From: Ustulina deusta
Lineage: Eukaryota > Ascomycota > Sordariomycetes > Xylariales > Xylariaceae
Direction: 5' to 3'
Length of the DNA: 64,000 bases
Assembly (NCBI GenBank): GCA_023159155.1
Contig: JAJNNX010000025.1
Span: forward strand, 581,092-645,091
Part shown: positions 22,290 to 33,896 of the stretch, piece by piece
How the letters are laid out: every line of letters begins with the position of its first letter
Position numbering within the stretch: position 1 is the first letter of the stretch
Made by a program: the position numbers and the translations under genes
The notes under the pieces: model-generated
What the model saw: the letters and a program-made list of their open reading frames with translations, nothing else
Told to the model about the DNA's origin: nothing
Databases searched by the model: none

Positions 22290-23067
22290 TTATTCAAAAG
22301 GGCTCCTGGGATTCGGAGCATGTAAACCACGTGCCATCAACATTGGTCCGAGGCGTTGCTCAATTTTGGAGAACTTAAAGACGTGAGCGGCAACTTCATT
22401 CACGACCCAAGATCACAAAATGACTTACGATGCTTTTCTGGCTCTGGGGCTTAACTCCGTCTTTAATCCAGATCCCCCAACTGCCCATCATATTGGCCAG
22501 CATCATATCGGTCATGAGCCGGTCTCCGATGACAACGACCTCGCTTGGATGTGTCACGCCAGTCTCGGGGTGGTTTCTGAAATGAGCCATTATTTCGTCT
22601 TTGCAGCCCGGTTTCTTGACGCGATGAGTGAGGACTGAAACCCCAGTGGCCGTTTCGAGTTGTTTTGCCAGCCGGTTATCACGGTCATAAGTAGTGGCGC
22701 CGGCTGTGTTTGACACGATCAGCAGCCGATGGCCGGGATATTCTTTGCGCAGCTGCTGAAAACGCTCCTGCAAGCAATCAGTCATGAGGGCCGTCCATAA
22801 AGGCCAAAGTAGTAGGCAAGCTTAGAGCGCAAATGTTGTGCATACATTGTAAGCAGGGTAAATCTCGTTAGTGTCTGGGTACGCAAAGCAGTCATCTTTG
22901 TCGAGCACAACTGCTTTGATATCACATTTCTTCGCCTGTGCCGCCAAAGCTTTGTCAAGAGGGCTTGGGAGGTCGCTAAATGTCGATACTGTGGCGTGTG
23001 GAAGACATAATGAAGGCTTCGCGGCGAGTTTAAAGACGTTTAGGAATCCTGAAAGATTGAGATTCAT
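22290..23067 (-). CDS. GEP4: mitochondrial phosphatidylglycerophosphatase (GEP4 type)
   Basis: Exons 23067-22846, 22767-22429 and 22373-22290 encode 214 aa. Gep4 removes phosphate from phosphatidylglycerophosphate on the matrix side of the inner membrane, the step before cardiolipin synthesis. HAD motifs are in order: VVLDKDDCFAYP (nucleophile D56, D58), IVSNTAG, RVKKPGC, and GDRLMTDMMLANMMGSWGIW. The last exon supplies the family's usual tail, a KIEQRL...RGLHAPNPRSPFE pattern. Introns are 78 bp (GTATGC...TGCAG) and 55 bp (GTAAGT...TTTAAG). Its start faces that of ORC2 across 351 bp. Confidence 0.92.
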
Positions 23068-23418
23068 TGCGCCAAATCGTTGGACTCGTGAATTTATCTT
23101 ACAGCTGCGGTTGTTCTAAAGGGTGAGTGAGTGAGTCGTGGAGCTAGAAAAAGTCCGTGTGCACTTTACAGGGGGTTGGGCAGGGGTAGCAGGAGCTAAG
23201 CTAGCGCCTAAGCTACCTACCCAGGAACTTTAAGCTTGCATCGGTAGCGTCCATCTATATTCCAAGTCGCGCCACTGAACGCGTTAAAAGCTGCAACACC
23301 AATCGGATCTTTCTGGTGTCTACCGATGCACGGAAGTCGAACCTGACAATCCTTTGCCAACACTTCGTCTCTCTTTTGTTTTGCTCTGCGACACACCAGC
23401 GTATCTCAGTAGCATACA
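23068..23418. promoter_or_regulatory. divergent promoter GEP4/ORC2 with MluI box
   Basis: Shared 351-bp promoter. ACGCGT at 23279-23284, 135 bp before the ORC2 ATG, is the MluI cell-cycle box bound by MBF in yeasts and probably in filamentous fungi. The hexamer also occurs elsewhere in the window by chance, so binding is an inference. Confidence 0.45.
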
Positions 23419-25166
23419 ATGGCACGGACGAAGCGACAACAGCGGGATATTGCTGAGACGACACTGAGGAGCAGCTCTCGAAAACGAACGCGAGAAGAAA
23501 TCGACAAGAAGCGACGGAGCAACCCGCCTGGTGCTGACACAAGTGTCAAGAATTCCCATTCGGTATACGACTTTCCTTCAGACGACGATACACAGGCGAA
23601 GCCAACAGGACAGGAAACGCCGAGGAAGCGAGGGCGGCCGTCGACCACGAGCGCTCCCAGTGGAAATGGAGAAGTCTCTACGCCCCGGGGCCGCAAGAGC
23701 AAGGGAAGCGATGTTGTGACACCCTCGAGGACCAGAGGTATCGTCAACGGGGAAACACCGCGGCTGCAGCGCAATGATCGGTCTGCGAGGAAGAAGAGCG
23801 CCCGAGCCTTGATTGAGAAGGTCATAGATGGCATCTCCAGTGATGAGGAGGCGGACGAAGACATCGCTCGGGAAATCTATGAATCAAGTGAGGAAGACGA
23901 GGCAGGGGAGGGTGCTGTAGATAGACACAATGGCGAGGAAAACACGGAAGAAATACCAGGCGAACCCGCAACACCGTCCAGGAAGCCTCGCGCCCGCACG
24001 AAAGTGAAGAAAGGGACAAGAACACGCAAGAAATCCCCGACACCGCCCCGAGATCTGCCTCCCCACGAGGTCTACTTTGCACAAAACCGGCCTGGCGCAG
24101 CGAAAACATCAAACAATACTCTCGCATCTCTTAAACTCCTTACCCATGAAGAATACTTCTCTCTTCTGCGCGATTACCAAGAGCCTCATGAGGATGATAT
24201 CGAGTTTCTCGACTCCGTCCACGTTCAGTCCTTCCCACAATGGGCCTTTGAGCTTTCACACGGCTTCGGCGTCTGCCTGTATGGATACGGTTCGAAGCGA
24301 GCGCTGCTACATAAATTCGCAAAACACGTATACAACACGATTTCAGACCACGGCAACCACCGCATTGTCATTGTCAACGGCTATGTGCGGGCGAACATGA
24401 GTTCTCTCCGCGATATTTTATCCGTAATTGCCGGGGCTATCGACCCAAAGCACAAGCTCGCCGCCGGTGGGTCGTCCGTAATGATGGAAAACTTAAAATA
24501 TCTGTTGTCTGCCCACGACATCACTATCACAGTGGTCTTGAATTCCATCGATGCTGCTCCTCTTCGACGTCCAGGTTTTCAACCGATATTAGCCCAGCTG
24601 GCCGCACACCCCCAAATCCAGTTCATCTGCTCAGCTGACACGCCGGATTTCACATTACTATGGGATAGCAGCCTGCGGTCTTCATTTAGCTTTGTCTTCC
24701 ACGATTGCACGACATTTTGCCCCTTCACGGCTGAGTTAGAAGTTGTGGATGATGTCCACGAACTCCTTGGAAGGAAGGCTAGGCGCGTGGGTGGAAAAGA
24801 AGGCGTGACCTATGTGCTGCGCAGTTTAACTGAGAACGCAAGGAACTTATACCGTCTTCTTGTTGGTGAAGTTCTCGTCGCTATGGATGACGAGATCGAT
24901 TCGTCAAGTGAAAATCCTGGAGTTGAGTATAGGATGATATACAACAAGGCGGTTGAGGAGTTCATCTGCAGTTCGGAAATGGCGTTCCGGACTCTGCTAA
25001 AAGAGTGAGCTCTCGCATCTCTCAATCTTGACATTCGACTAACTGGTGACTTAGATTCCACGACCACCAAATGATAACGAGTCGTAAAGATATCCTGGGC
25101 ACCGAATTACTCAGCGTGCCCTTTCGAAAGGAGGAGCTCGAAGGAATACTTGAGGATATTGTATGA
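23419..25166 (+). CDS. ORC2: origin recognition complex subunit 2
   Basis: Exons 23419-25004 and 25055-25166 (50-bp intron, GTGAGC...CTTAG) encode 565 aa. Orc2 is an AAA+-like subunit of the six-part complex that marks replication origins in the nucleus. The N-terminal ~200 residues are disordered and basic with AT-hook-like patches (TPRKRGRPS) and acidic runs. The ORC2 domain follows: HEEYFSLLRDY, QWAFELSHGFGVCLYGYGSK (the degenerate P-loop YGYGSKR typical of Orc2), IVIVNGY, LNSIDAAPLRRPGFQ, and ICSADTPDFTLLWD. The short last exon (FHDHQMITSRKDILGTELL) is the conserved winged-helix end of the family. The gene is intact. Confidence 0.95.
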
Positions 25167-25282
25167 TCGACAGCGCGCGTATCTCATTCATATACGAACA
25201 CGACTTATTCCGGACCATATCAGCAGCAAGCGAGGGAACTTATGGATGCCTACAACAATAGATAGGTAATCACCCTAGTTAT

Positions 25283-26385
25283 CTATTCCGTGGTTTCTAT
25301 CCTGCGCGTACCCACAACTGTCTCTGCCTCATGCGGCTGCACGTCCTTCATAAGTTCGCTTCTCTTGTCCAACCCTACCCACTTTGGCTTCCCATCAGGT
25401 AAGTCAACTACGCGTTGGCTGTAGAATATGTGGCACCTAAAGCGACAGGGTCAGTGATATTTGTGCCACGGGTATATGGTAGTTGCATACATTCGAGTGT
25501 CTATTACGCTGGCAGGCTATGACTCACTGAGGATCGAAAGCTTTCTTGTCCTCCGCACTCTTAAACCTAATGATGCCCGGAAACATGAGAACCACTACAA
25601 TGTTCGAGATTAGTTTTCGCTCATTTGAACGTGCTCTCTGACGTTTCAAAAGCGTGGGAGGCCTCCAGGATACGATTTTCACTCGAAAGGAAGCTTTTAT
25701 GCTCAGAAATCGCCAAAAATAAGACAGTAACTATGGAATTGCTCACTATTCCGCCCCTCATCCATTATGGGCGAATGGCAATACGCGCAGCTCACTTTGA
25801 CAGGTAGTTCATAATGCGCGCCGTTTGTTGGCGCATGATAGAACGCGAGACCCTCGGCCCCCTTCTCAAAGTGCAAATCCTCCTTATGGAAGATGGCAGC
25901 CCATTGAAATGGTGCCCCTGTAGACATCGCATTTATTACCATCAGCTACTCGTCTCTCAGCTTCTCACAAAAGCGAATGGAGTGTACCGTGCTACAACAG
26001 TCGGGTGAGCAATTGTTATTTTGAGCGCGCTCTGCTAGTGTTGGGGAATGCGGGTGACCTCTAAGGTATGGTTTTAACCCAAAGGGAAGCCTTTCTACTC
26101 TCTATTCGCCGAAACGAGAAGAAAATGACTTTGGGAATCGCTTACCAGTGCCTGGCAGCCAGTGCAGTGACAGAACTTCGCCGCCAACGGCTTCTCCCGG
26201 CTTAACCAATACCTCACATTGCCGCAGTGGCAGTGCGCTGTATGTCTCTTTTGAAAGCTTTCGGTTGCGTCTGTCGTGCAGTATGGCGGACGGTTCTTCC
26301 AGCTGTCGCCACCCAGTCTCGAGGGCATATCCTCTAGGTGCACAGTCCCCGGGCCAACTTCAGGTCTGCCTGACTTGCCTGGCAT
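25283..26385 (-). CDS. GFA-fold zinc protein (glutathione-dependent formaldehyde-activating enzyme-like)
   Basis: Best model: exons 26385-26146, a 4-nt microexon 25991-25988, 25917-25747, 25594-25528, 25436-25283, giving 211 aa. Zinc ligands of the CENP-V/GFA fold are visible: HCHCGN, then KFCHCTGC, and later VSCAYCHSPI. The conserved core GAPFQWAAIFHKEDLHF and the end RFKSAEDKKAFDPQCHIFYS support the exon set. The difficulty is the join after CQAL: donor GTAAGC at 26145 is in phase 0 but the next certain exon begins in phase 1. Either four bases (CACG) are spliced in, restoring a His-Gly before AP as in relatives, or an AG at 25946 adds about nine residues. The activity on S-hydroxymethyl-glutathione is not established for such fungal proteins. 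The start ATG at 26385 is the first in frame. Confidence 0.75.
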
Positions 26386-28250
26386 TGCGTGAAATATCTT
26401 GTTTTCAGGAAATACAAAAATCTTAAACTTCCTATCGGGCACGTTCCGATGTTTATACAAAATCGGGCATATGGGGTTCAGAAGAGCCTCAATGCTATGC
26501 TGTTGTTGAAATATGTCTACTTACGCTGAGGGGAGGGGCAATGACGTCGAAGATCTGGGATGGAGTACAGTTGTGTAAACACGTTCGGTTCCAGCAGTCG
26601 CGATTCAAGTATTTCACCTAGATGCAATGCGATCCCGCATCTGGAATGTATTCGGTTTCAAATCCTGAGTGTGTGAAATGTATAGAGCCTCGTTTCTCGG
26701 CCGGTTGTTTGCAGTCTAGCCTTTATTGCATACTATTCTTGGCTATCGAACGGTCATCGAGAAATGTCGTGACGTCGCTTGCTTTACATACTCAACGGAT
26801 AATATAGAAAAGAAAGATATTCGAGAAACCCAGTCTTAATTTGAGGATCAATTCCAATCAAGCACCTACCACCTTGGGCAAAGGGCACGGATACAGCCCC
26901 AGCTGATGACGTGCAGGAAGGGTCGCTATCATATTCCCCGCTTACGGCATATATAGCAGAATCGTCCCGTCCCGTCCCGTCTCGTCTCGGCTTCAAGCCT
27001 TCCAAACTGCCTGGGTTAGGTAGTTCTTCTATTGGCTTACGTTCGAAAAAAAAACTTAAGGTAAGAACCGCAGTGGGTTAGAATACCTATGGAACGGCGG
27101 TATCAATCTAGCACTACACTAAGCTGCAGGGGAAACGCTTGGGGCTGAAATTTCATAGGTGATGTTCAGGTACACACTCTGGCAATTCGTGAAAACTGAC
27201 CGCTTCCGGAACTTCTTCTATCTACGCAATTCTGCAGGCAGATGCGGAGTATAACGCGCGTAATCCTTGCATATAGGAGGCCAATAACAACGAAATCGAC
27301 CATTTTCTAGAAGTCGGTCCCCGGCCGGTCCCTGCAAGGCGCACGCGGATCCCACCGGTTTTAACAGCAACATATGTTGCAGAACCGCGACCTGGAGATG
27401 CAATGCCTACCCTACACACATGCCGAGAAAATGACTACCTACCAATACTAGCGCCCGGTGTCACTCCAGCCGCACTCCTATCGAAATTTCGTAGAGCTGA
27501 TGTCGACTGTAATCGAATTCGTATTATCAACGAGTCATGTTCCTCCAAAGTTTCAATACAACCGACTTATCAGATTAACTACAAGCCCTCGTGACGGCCG
27601 TCGTCGGGTCCAGCCCCAGGACTTGCAGCTCAGCTATGCATGTCGACACCATGTAAACTCGAGCCTATCGCTCTCCTGCATATGCACAGTCGTTCATACA
27701 TACTGGTATTGAATCTCGACCTCCATCGACTTATCACATACACATATACCTACAACAACATCAGTCAGCCTCCAGCTCGCATGGCAGACGAGCCACGCAG
27801 GAGGCGTGGTACGAGAATCCTGAGCCCACCGTGTATAAGTTCGATGTGTAATGACGATAATCCAATGCCGTCTCTCTCCCCTGCAGTACGATAGCCGTAT
27901 GTCGTATTTTCGCCTCTCCTCCGTGTGGCAACCCAATAGTCTAGGTCGTACGTAATTCTGCGCTATCATCTGGTATTCAATCTCTGGTCGCATTGGAGAT
28001 CCTGGCGCTTGATATCGCCCCTTCTGAGTGCTTGGTGGAACAGCTGAGGGATGTAAGACGTGTCAGACCAATATACTCCAAGGATCCGTGCTTCGGCTTC
28101 TATAAAATTCCTCTCGCTTGCTCCTCGCTCGAGAGCATCTGTCTGCCATCATCACTCATCTAAACCCTACTACCACCACCTACTCATCCGCGACCAACAT
28201 TCATCCAAAACGTCCATTCGATAAGACATCAAACCTAGCACAACCTCACC
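26386..28250. other. intergenic, 1.9 kb
   Basis: No supported gene. A CGTCC/CGTCT pentamer run lies near 26965-26990. The right end carries the promoter of the small secreted protein. Confidence 0.5.
28101..28107 (+). promoter_or_regulatory. TATA box of small secreted protein gene
   Basis: TATAAAA 144 bp before the ATG at 28251, followed by C/T-rich sequence and an A/C-rich leader. Confidence 0.6.
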
Positions 28251-28532
28251 ATGAGAGCTCAATTCATACTCGCCTTGCTGCCGGCCACAGGTGCCTTCGC
28301 AGCTATACTCCCACGGCAAGACGCTACCTACAGCGAGGCTCCCACCACCACTACAGCACCCGCCATACCATGTCCCACGGCGCCGGCAGATTGCGCGTCG
28401 AGGACGAACGGGCACTTGATCTGCCTCAATGCTCGCACCTGGTGCCTGTACACCGATACCACGCGCTTTACGCCAGCCTTCTTCCCCGTCGACCTCGATA
28501 ATCCCTGCGCGTCTTGTCTAGTGGCCATCTGA
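28251..28532 (+). CDS. small secreted cysteine-rich protein, 93 aa
   Basis: One exon with ATG preceded by CAACCTCACC, a good fungal start context. The N-terminus MRAQFILALLPATGAFA is a signal peptide with likely cleavage near residues 17-18, followed by ILPRQD, where PR could be a Kex2-like processing site. The mature part of ~70 residues has six cysteines (IPCPT, ADCAS, LICLN, TWCLY, NPCASC), consistent with three disulphides, after a Thr/Ala-rich spacer. No known domain is recognised. Size, secretion and cysteine content fit a candidate effector or small cell-surface protein; this is inference only. Confidence 0.7.
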   Translation: MRAQFILALLPATGAFAAILPRQDATYSEAPTTTTAPAIPCPTAPADCASRTNGHLICLNARTWCLYTDTTRFTPAFFPVDLDNPCASCLVAI

Positions 28533-29427
28533 AAGCTGGCGCGGCACAGACAGTGGTGTGATTTAAGACGAGCTGCCGCGTTGGGGGACGTCGAGGTGCG
28601 CCGAGGCCCTATTGATGATTGCGAAATACGAGGGGGACTCTGGAAGAAGAGGGGGGGGGGGCATGGTTTAATTTTTAATTAATACTGAAGCTCGTTGGGC
28701 GGAGGTTGGGGCGTCCTGGGGATTTTAATGCGATAAAACTAATACCTAACCTTATCTATACCAACATTCTTACTTTTCTTGCCTGGGTTAATTAATTATT
28801 AATTACTTACTCTACCAGGCCTACACTACCTACTAGCCAGCCTGGCCCTGCGCAACGCAAAGAAAGAAATAAATAAAGAAATCCCTCGTTCTCCCGAGAA
28901 TACAAATGACCTATGGCGAAATTGTGAAATATCAATTGTTCAATCCAATTGTCTGCTGGGTGTATCTCAATTGACCACCTAGGTAGACAGACAGTGGCAA
29001 GAGGAAACGAAGATATGGTTGGCGGAAACTCCTGAATAAGCCATGGACAAACAAAAAACCTCTGGACGCATTGTTTCGGTCCGCCCCCCACTCGACAAGC
29101 ACCCGCAATTAGTGTAGATAGGTACCTCTTACCCAGATAACTTGCTCAATCATCTCACCATGTACCGGTTTGCACTACGTACCAATCTCGAAGACACTTA
29201 ATTAATGACAACAAAAAGCTGGTATTTAATCCGCTCGCGTCCTCAACCAACCGAGGCGTAGCAATTGACCTACATACATGACTTCCATTATCGTCTTTCT
29301 TACTCACATGCACACCTAGTCAGTGCCGCCACTATATACATACATATACATGCCCTCCCCAAGTTCCCCGGCAAAACCTCGTCAGCTTTGGCATTGCCTC
29401 TCGGTCGATGCCCAGTGAGCCGACACA
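28533..29427. other. intergenic, 0.9 kb
   Basis: It contains a poly-G run (about 28650-28660) and A+T stretches rich in TTAATTAA near 28675 and 28790. No gene seen. Confidence 0.5.
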
Positions 29428-30044
29428 ATGCCGCGCAGCGCCCTAGACAACGAAGAGGCGAAGCGGGCGCAGATGGAAGCCGTGCGCGGGGCCGGGTCGG
29501 GGGCGCTGAAATGGGGTATCGCCGCGGCTTTCTTGGGCGGGCTGGGCTATGTCATGTCACCAATATACCGCGGGTTGACAATCCAGTTCAAGGTGTATGT
29601 ATGCCCCTTCTCATGACTTTATTTCTTATTATTTTTTATTTATTTTTTTCTCCCTCTCCTCTCCTTTTTTTGCTGTCTCTTTTCGGTCCCTTCTCTCATT
29701 CATCTCCCCATAGCTTTATCTCGAGTCAATTGCTTGAATGACTTTCGTAGGAGAAGCATGATCCAATGTATTCCTCGCGTAGCTACGATTTCAAACCAAA
29801 ACCGCTTCACAGTAATATAGGTATTTTCAATGTCGAGTGCGGGCTAACTATGATGGCATGTAGATACCTCCAGATGTCTGGCATGATACTAGGTGGCATG
29901 ATTGAAGCGGACTCGAGCATGCGTCGCTATGAGCAGCAGGTACGGATGCAACGGATGATAGCTCGGGACCGGGCGATGTGGAAAGATCTAGTGGATGATG
30001 AAGATGAGTTACCCTCCACGGCGACATCAGCTTCGAAAAAATGA
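29428..30044 (+). CDS. small conserved fungal membrane protein, probably mitochondrial
   Basis: Exons 29428-29594 and 29864-30044 encode 115 aa. The 269-bp intron (GTATGT...ATGTAG, CTAAC branch at about 29844) is long for this genome and very C/T-rich. A hydrophobic helix (KWGIAAAFLGGLGYVMSP) is followed by IYRGLTIQFKV/YLQMSGMILGGMIEADSSMRRYE, which contains a second short hydrophobic segment, then a basic, charged tail (QQVRMQRMIARDRAMW) and an acidic end. The arrangement resembles small fungal HIG1-like inner-membrane proteins; fungal copies are sometimes mislabelled imidazoleglycerol-phosphate dehydratase. The function is unknown. The family resemblance is from memory and moderate. Confidence 0.7.
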
Positions 30045-30254
30045 ATGCAGGACCAACTATGGTTTGTTATAACCTCACTGTCCATAGCGTTGGACAAAAG
30101 CAAGTCGATGCGTGTAAATATTTAGCTGTGTGAATCCCGCCCATAAAGCAATCCGAGATCCCCCGTATATCTTGCGAACGCCGTGCTATGCAAATCATCC
30201 TTTCACTTCGTCTCGTTTGCGTCCCATTTTCCCGCCGTACTATAACTCTGCTGA

Positions 30255-31509
30255 TTATTTCAATTTGGTCTCGAACTTCTTGGGATCCATGTTGATCTTG
30301 CATAAGCGTGCCACACATCCACTGAGCTGAAGTAAGGTCTGCACACCTTCGAGGATCTTCATGTGGGTGAAGCCTATCTCTCGGATAAATTCGAGCTTGG
30401 AATGTTCACTAAGCGTAGGGATAGTCTTCGTGACCTTAAACATCGTGCTGATAATGTCGTGGCACGAGTATCCCAGATCCCAAAGGTCCTTCAAGGTATC
30501 GAGAGCGCTCTCGATGTTGCCCTCATGGCACGCCTTCAGCATCGCCTGCACCTTGATAGGATGCGGCGAGTCGACGACCTTGAATACATTATCACCACTT
30601 ACAAATCCGAAGCCGGCATGCGTGCTCTGCAAGTTGTTGATAGCCTGTCGCATATCGCCCTCGGCGCTGAACACCAAAGCGGCCATCCCCTCATCGTTAT
30701 ATTCGACTTTCTCGGCCTCGATGATCTGCAACAGTCGCTTAACCACCTGTGCATCTGTCAGCCGTCCGTACCGTAGGATGGCGCATCGCGACTGTAGCGG
30801 CTCGATAATCTTGTTCGACTGGTTACAGGCGAAAGCGAAGCGAGTCGTATTCGAGTAAATCTCCATCGTGCGGCGCAGGGCTTGCTGCGCACCTGACGTC
30901 ATGCTGTCGGCTTCGTCGAGGATTACTAGCTTGTGGCGGCCCGGCGGAAGGGTGACTTTCTTTTGCGCAAAGCCCTTGATCCTGTTGCGCACGACGTCGA
31001 TGCCTGGTGCGCGCAGAAAGGTTAGTCAAGCTACGCTAGCCAGGACACGCCAACGGCATTGAACAGAGAAAAAGTGTTGTTCTGCAAAGCCTCTTACCGC
31101 GTTCGTCACTGGCGTTCAGCTCCAGCACGGCCTCTTTGTATGCATCTCCCAGCAATTGTCGAGCCAGGCACAATACACTAGTAGTCTTGCCGATACCTGG
31201 CATGCCGGAGATGATGACGTGTGGCATGTTGCCATCTTTTGCTATAATCTTCAGTCGCTCAATGGTCTCTGTATTTCCGACGACATCGTCGAGGAAGACT
31301 GGTCGGTATTTCTCGACCCTGAGGTCGACAACTTCAGCATGAAACCAACGACAAGACAGGCGACAAGACAGCGCAAACAGCGCGAGCCAGGGAAGAGCTT
31401 ACCAGGGGAGCTCGTAAGTAACAGAACTGCTCGTCGCAGCGGTCAGTGCCTTCTTGGCGGCGGATGTCGACGACTCGCCTTTCTCTTCAACTGCTCTTGC
31501 TGCTGGCAT
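30255..31509 (-). CDS. RFC4: replication factor C subunit (yeast Rfc4 / fission yeast and human RFC2 type)
   Basis: Exons 31509-31403, 31318-31098 and 31003-30255 encode 358 aa. RFC subunits form the ATP-driven clamp loader that places PCNA on DNA. Visible motifs: LPWVEKYRP (RFC box II, split by intron 1), Walker A GMPGIGKT at residues 74-81, [17 protein letters not shown], Walker B LVILDEAD, the arginine-finger SRC motif in [10 protein letters not shown], and [28 protein letters not shown] is diagnostic for the Rfc4/RFC2 paralogue rather than the other small subunits. Introns are 84 bp and 94 bp with normal GT-AG ends. Its 3' end converges on the 29428-30044 gene with 210 bp between. Confidence 0.96.
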
Positions 31510-32567
31510 GGCGATGTGTTCTGCGGTGGTTTGGGGATTGGAGCTTCAAACAGAGGTTCCCGTTGGCTGGGCCTACCAGATGGCTTGCTTGGTATAGGTA
31601 TTAGAAAACTTACTTTACGCGTCTTGAGTGCCCAGGTGGGTTGGGGCGCGTCTTTAGTGCACTAGCCCCCATAGGAATAGATCGTCTACCCCCCATCGTT
31701 GTGCTGGAACAGGTACCTGGAGACGGACTGGAGAGTCGCAATATAGTGGACCTTAGGTACATTTACACTTCGCTCTGAGCCAGCCATTTTCAAGCCCAAG
31801 AAGTACCTAGGTAGGTAGGTTTGAGGATGACGTTTGATGTCTTGTTCACCCCTAGAATTCTACCGCATCACGTCGTCTTCAATCACCTGAGAACTAAACT
31901 TCCTCTGAGAAATTCGATGTTTGTTTATGTGTTGCTGTAAAATAAAGGCTAAAGCCAGATAGCAATGCCGCGAGGTTAGTATCCTATTTTTCTTCCCTCC
32001 GATATCGCCTAGTATAATTGTGATTTTGTCATTGTAGAAAATTAACAGAAAATATACAGTCATTCATTGCATGCTATAACCTTAGCATCTTTGCGGAGCA
32101 GTAAATTCGTGCAATTCACGGTTAGTTAAGTACCTAAGGTATATACAACAGCTACGATTGTATGACCTTTCTATCTGAGGTACCTCCGATATCCAGTTTG
32201 AAGCCTCCAATATCCCTACACGACAACCAGTTTAAGCAGGAGTCCCGACCCTCCAATCAAGAGATTCCGCTCTTTTTTCTTCGAACCATCTACACCAAAC
32301 CAATCGATTTTTCTTTTACTTTTTGGGCGCAATTTTGGAGAAGCGCCAGCAAGGTTTCAACGCTCCAACTGGTCTGTGCATATTACGCCCTTATACGGAC
32401 CGTTTCCCCTTGGGGTTGGTTGGTGAACTGAGCCGGGTCGGTTTGGCAGCGAACCTTGATACATTGATCTCGTTTTTTTTTATCCGGCTATTATTTTTCT
32501 GCGGTCGGCGTCACATACACCTTTTGAAAAGCTTGGCCGGATTCAAGGTCGTGTCGATAACTCAAGC
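31510..32567. promoter_or_regulatory. divergent promoter region RFC4 / ornithine acetyltransferase
   Basis: 1.06 kb between two divergent starts. ACGCGT at 31617-31622 is 108 bp before the RFC4 ATG, a candidate MluI cell-cycle box. A CCTAGGTAGGTAGGT cluster lies near 31807-31820. No TATA box is obvious for either gene. Confidence 0.45.
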
Positions 32568-33896
32568 ATGCTGTCTAAACTCTTTAAGAGTTCTTGGAAA
32601 GACGTGGCCAAGGCGACGAGTCGGGCAACCCATGTGTTCAAGTACCCAAAGGGCTTCAAGGTGTCGGGCACAATCGTCGGCGTAAAGCCTAGCAATACAA
32701 CCAAGCTTGATCTTGCCTTCATCACATCACAGACGCCATGCTCCGCAGCCGCTGTTGTCACCAAAACTAAATTCCAAGCAGCGCCCATCACCTTCAGCCG
32801 CAAACTACTCGAGTCGCATAGCTCCAACATCCGGGGTGTCATCATCAACTCAGGCAATGCCAATGCAGTAACAGGGCCCGGTGGTCTGGCCGATGCCGTG
32901 GCCATGTCTAAGGCAGCCGATCAGTATCTAGGTGCCGAAAATTCAGCCTTAGTTATGAGCACCGGAGTCATAGGACAGAGGCTGCCCATCAAGAAGATCC
33001 TGGACGGCTTGCCAGCTGCACATGAAGCTCTGGGTGATTCAAATATGCATTGGTTGGACTGTGCAACAGCTATTTGCACTACCGATACATTCCCCAAGTT
33101 GAGATCCCGTATCTTCACCCTCCCTTCTTCTCCCTCTATCGAGTATCGGATTGCTGGTATGACCAAGGGCGCTGGCATGATATGTCCCAACATGGCCACG
33201 TTACTCGGCGTTATAGCCACGGATGCCCCAATCGCTACCCCGGCATTGCAGACGGCTCTTCGAGCTGCGACGGATAAGTCATTCAACAGCATCAGCATCG
33301 ACAATGACATGTCTACGAACGACATAGTCGCCGTGCTCGCCAACGGTGCCGCAGGTGGCTCAGAAGTGGCTGCGGAGAACACGGAGGACTTTCAGATTTT
33401 CCAGGGCGTGCTCACCGACCTGGCTACCGACCTCGCAAAACTCATAGTCCAAGACGGCGAGGGCGCCACCAAGTTCATCACCATCCGCGTCAAAGATGCA
33501 CTTAGCGAAGCCGGTGCCCGCCAAATCGCGGCAACCGTTGCCCAATCCTCGCTTTTCAAGACTGCCATGTATGGTAAAGATGCGAACTGGGGCCGCATCG
33601 TAGCTTCTGCTGGTTCGGCGTTCGTGCGCCCTGGACAGGCACAGGTGGACGACGCGCCCGATCTAAACCCAGACACCACGAGTGTCTCACTCATCCCCGC
33701 CGACGGGAGCGAGGAACTGAAGCTACTAGTGAATGGCAAACCCGAGGTCGTCGATGAGGTGCGCGCCGCGTCTGTATTGCAACTCGATGATATCGAGGTC
33801 GTTATCAGCTTGGGGACCGGCGCACATGAAGCTATACATTGGACGTGCGATTTGAGCCATGAATATGTTACTATAAATGGTGACTATCGGACATAG
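32568..33896 (+). CDS. ARG7: glutamate N-acetyltransferase / ornithine acetyltransferase (ArgJ)
   Basis: A single exon of 442 aa, the family's usual length. ArgJ moves the acetyl group from N-acetylornithine to glutamate in the mitochondrial arginine cycle. The N-terminus is basic and Ser-rich ([19 protein letters not shown]), consistent with a mitochondrial presequence. Family motifs: [39 protein letters not shown] with the self-cleavage nucleophile Thr211 (the proenzyme splits between Ala210 and Thr211), [10 protein letters not shown], and [16 protein letters not shown]. The C-terminal [13 protein letters not shown] is the standard end. All catalytic features are intact. Confidence 0.97.
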   Translation: MLSKLFKSSWKDVAKATSRATHVFKYPKGFKVSGTIVGVKPSNTTKLDLAFITSQTPCSAAAVVTKTKFQAAPITFSRKLLESHSSNIRGVIINSGNANAVTGPGGLADAVAMSKAADQYLGAENSALVMSTGVIGQRLPIKKILDGLPAAHEALGDSNMHWLDCATAICTTDTFPKLRSRIFTLPSSPSIEYRIAGMTKGAGMICPNMATLLGVIATDAPIATPALQTALRAATDKSFNSISIDNDMSTNDIVAVLANGAAGGSEVAAENTEDFQIFQGVLTDLATDLAKLIVQDGEGATKFITIRVKDALSEAGARQIAATVAQSSLFKTAMYGKDANWGRIVASAGSAFVRPGQAQVDDAPDLNPDTTSVSLIPADGSEELKLLVNGKPEVVDEVRAASVLQLDDIEVVISLGTGAHEAIHWTCDLSHEYVTINGDYRT

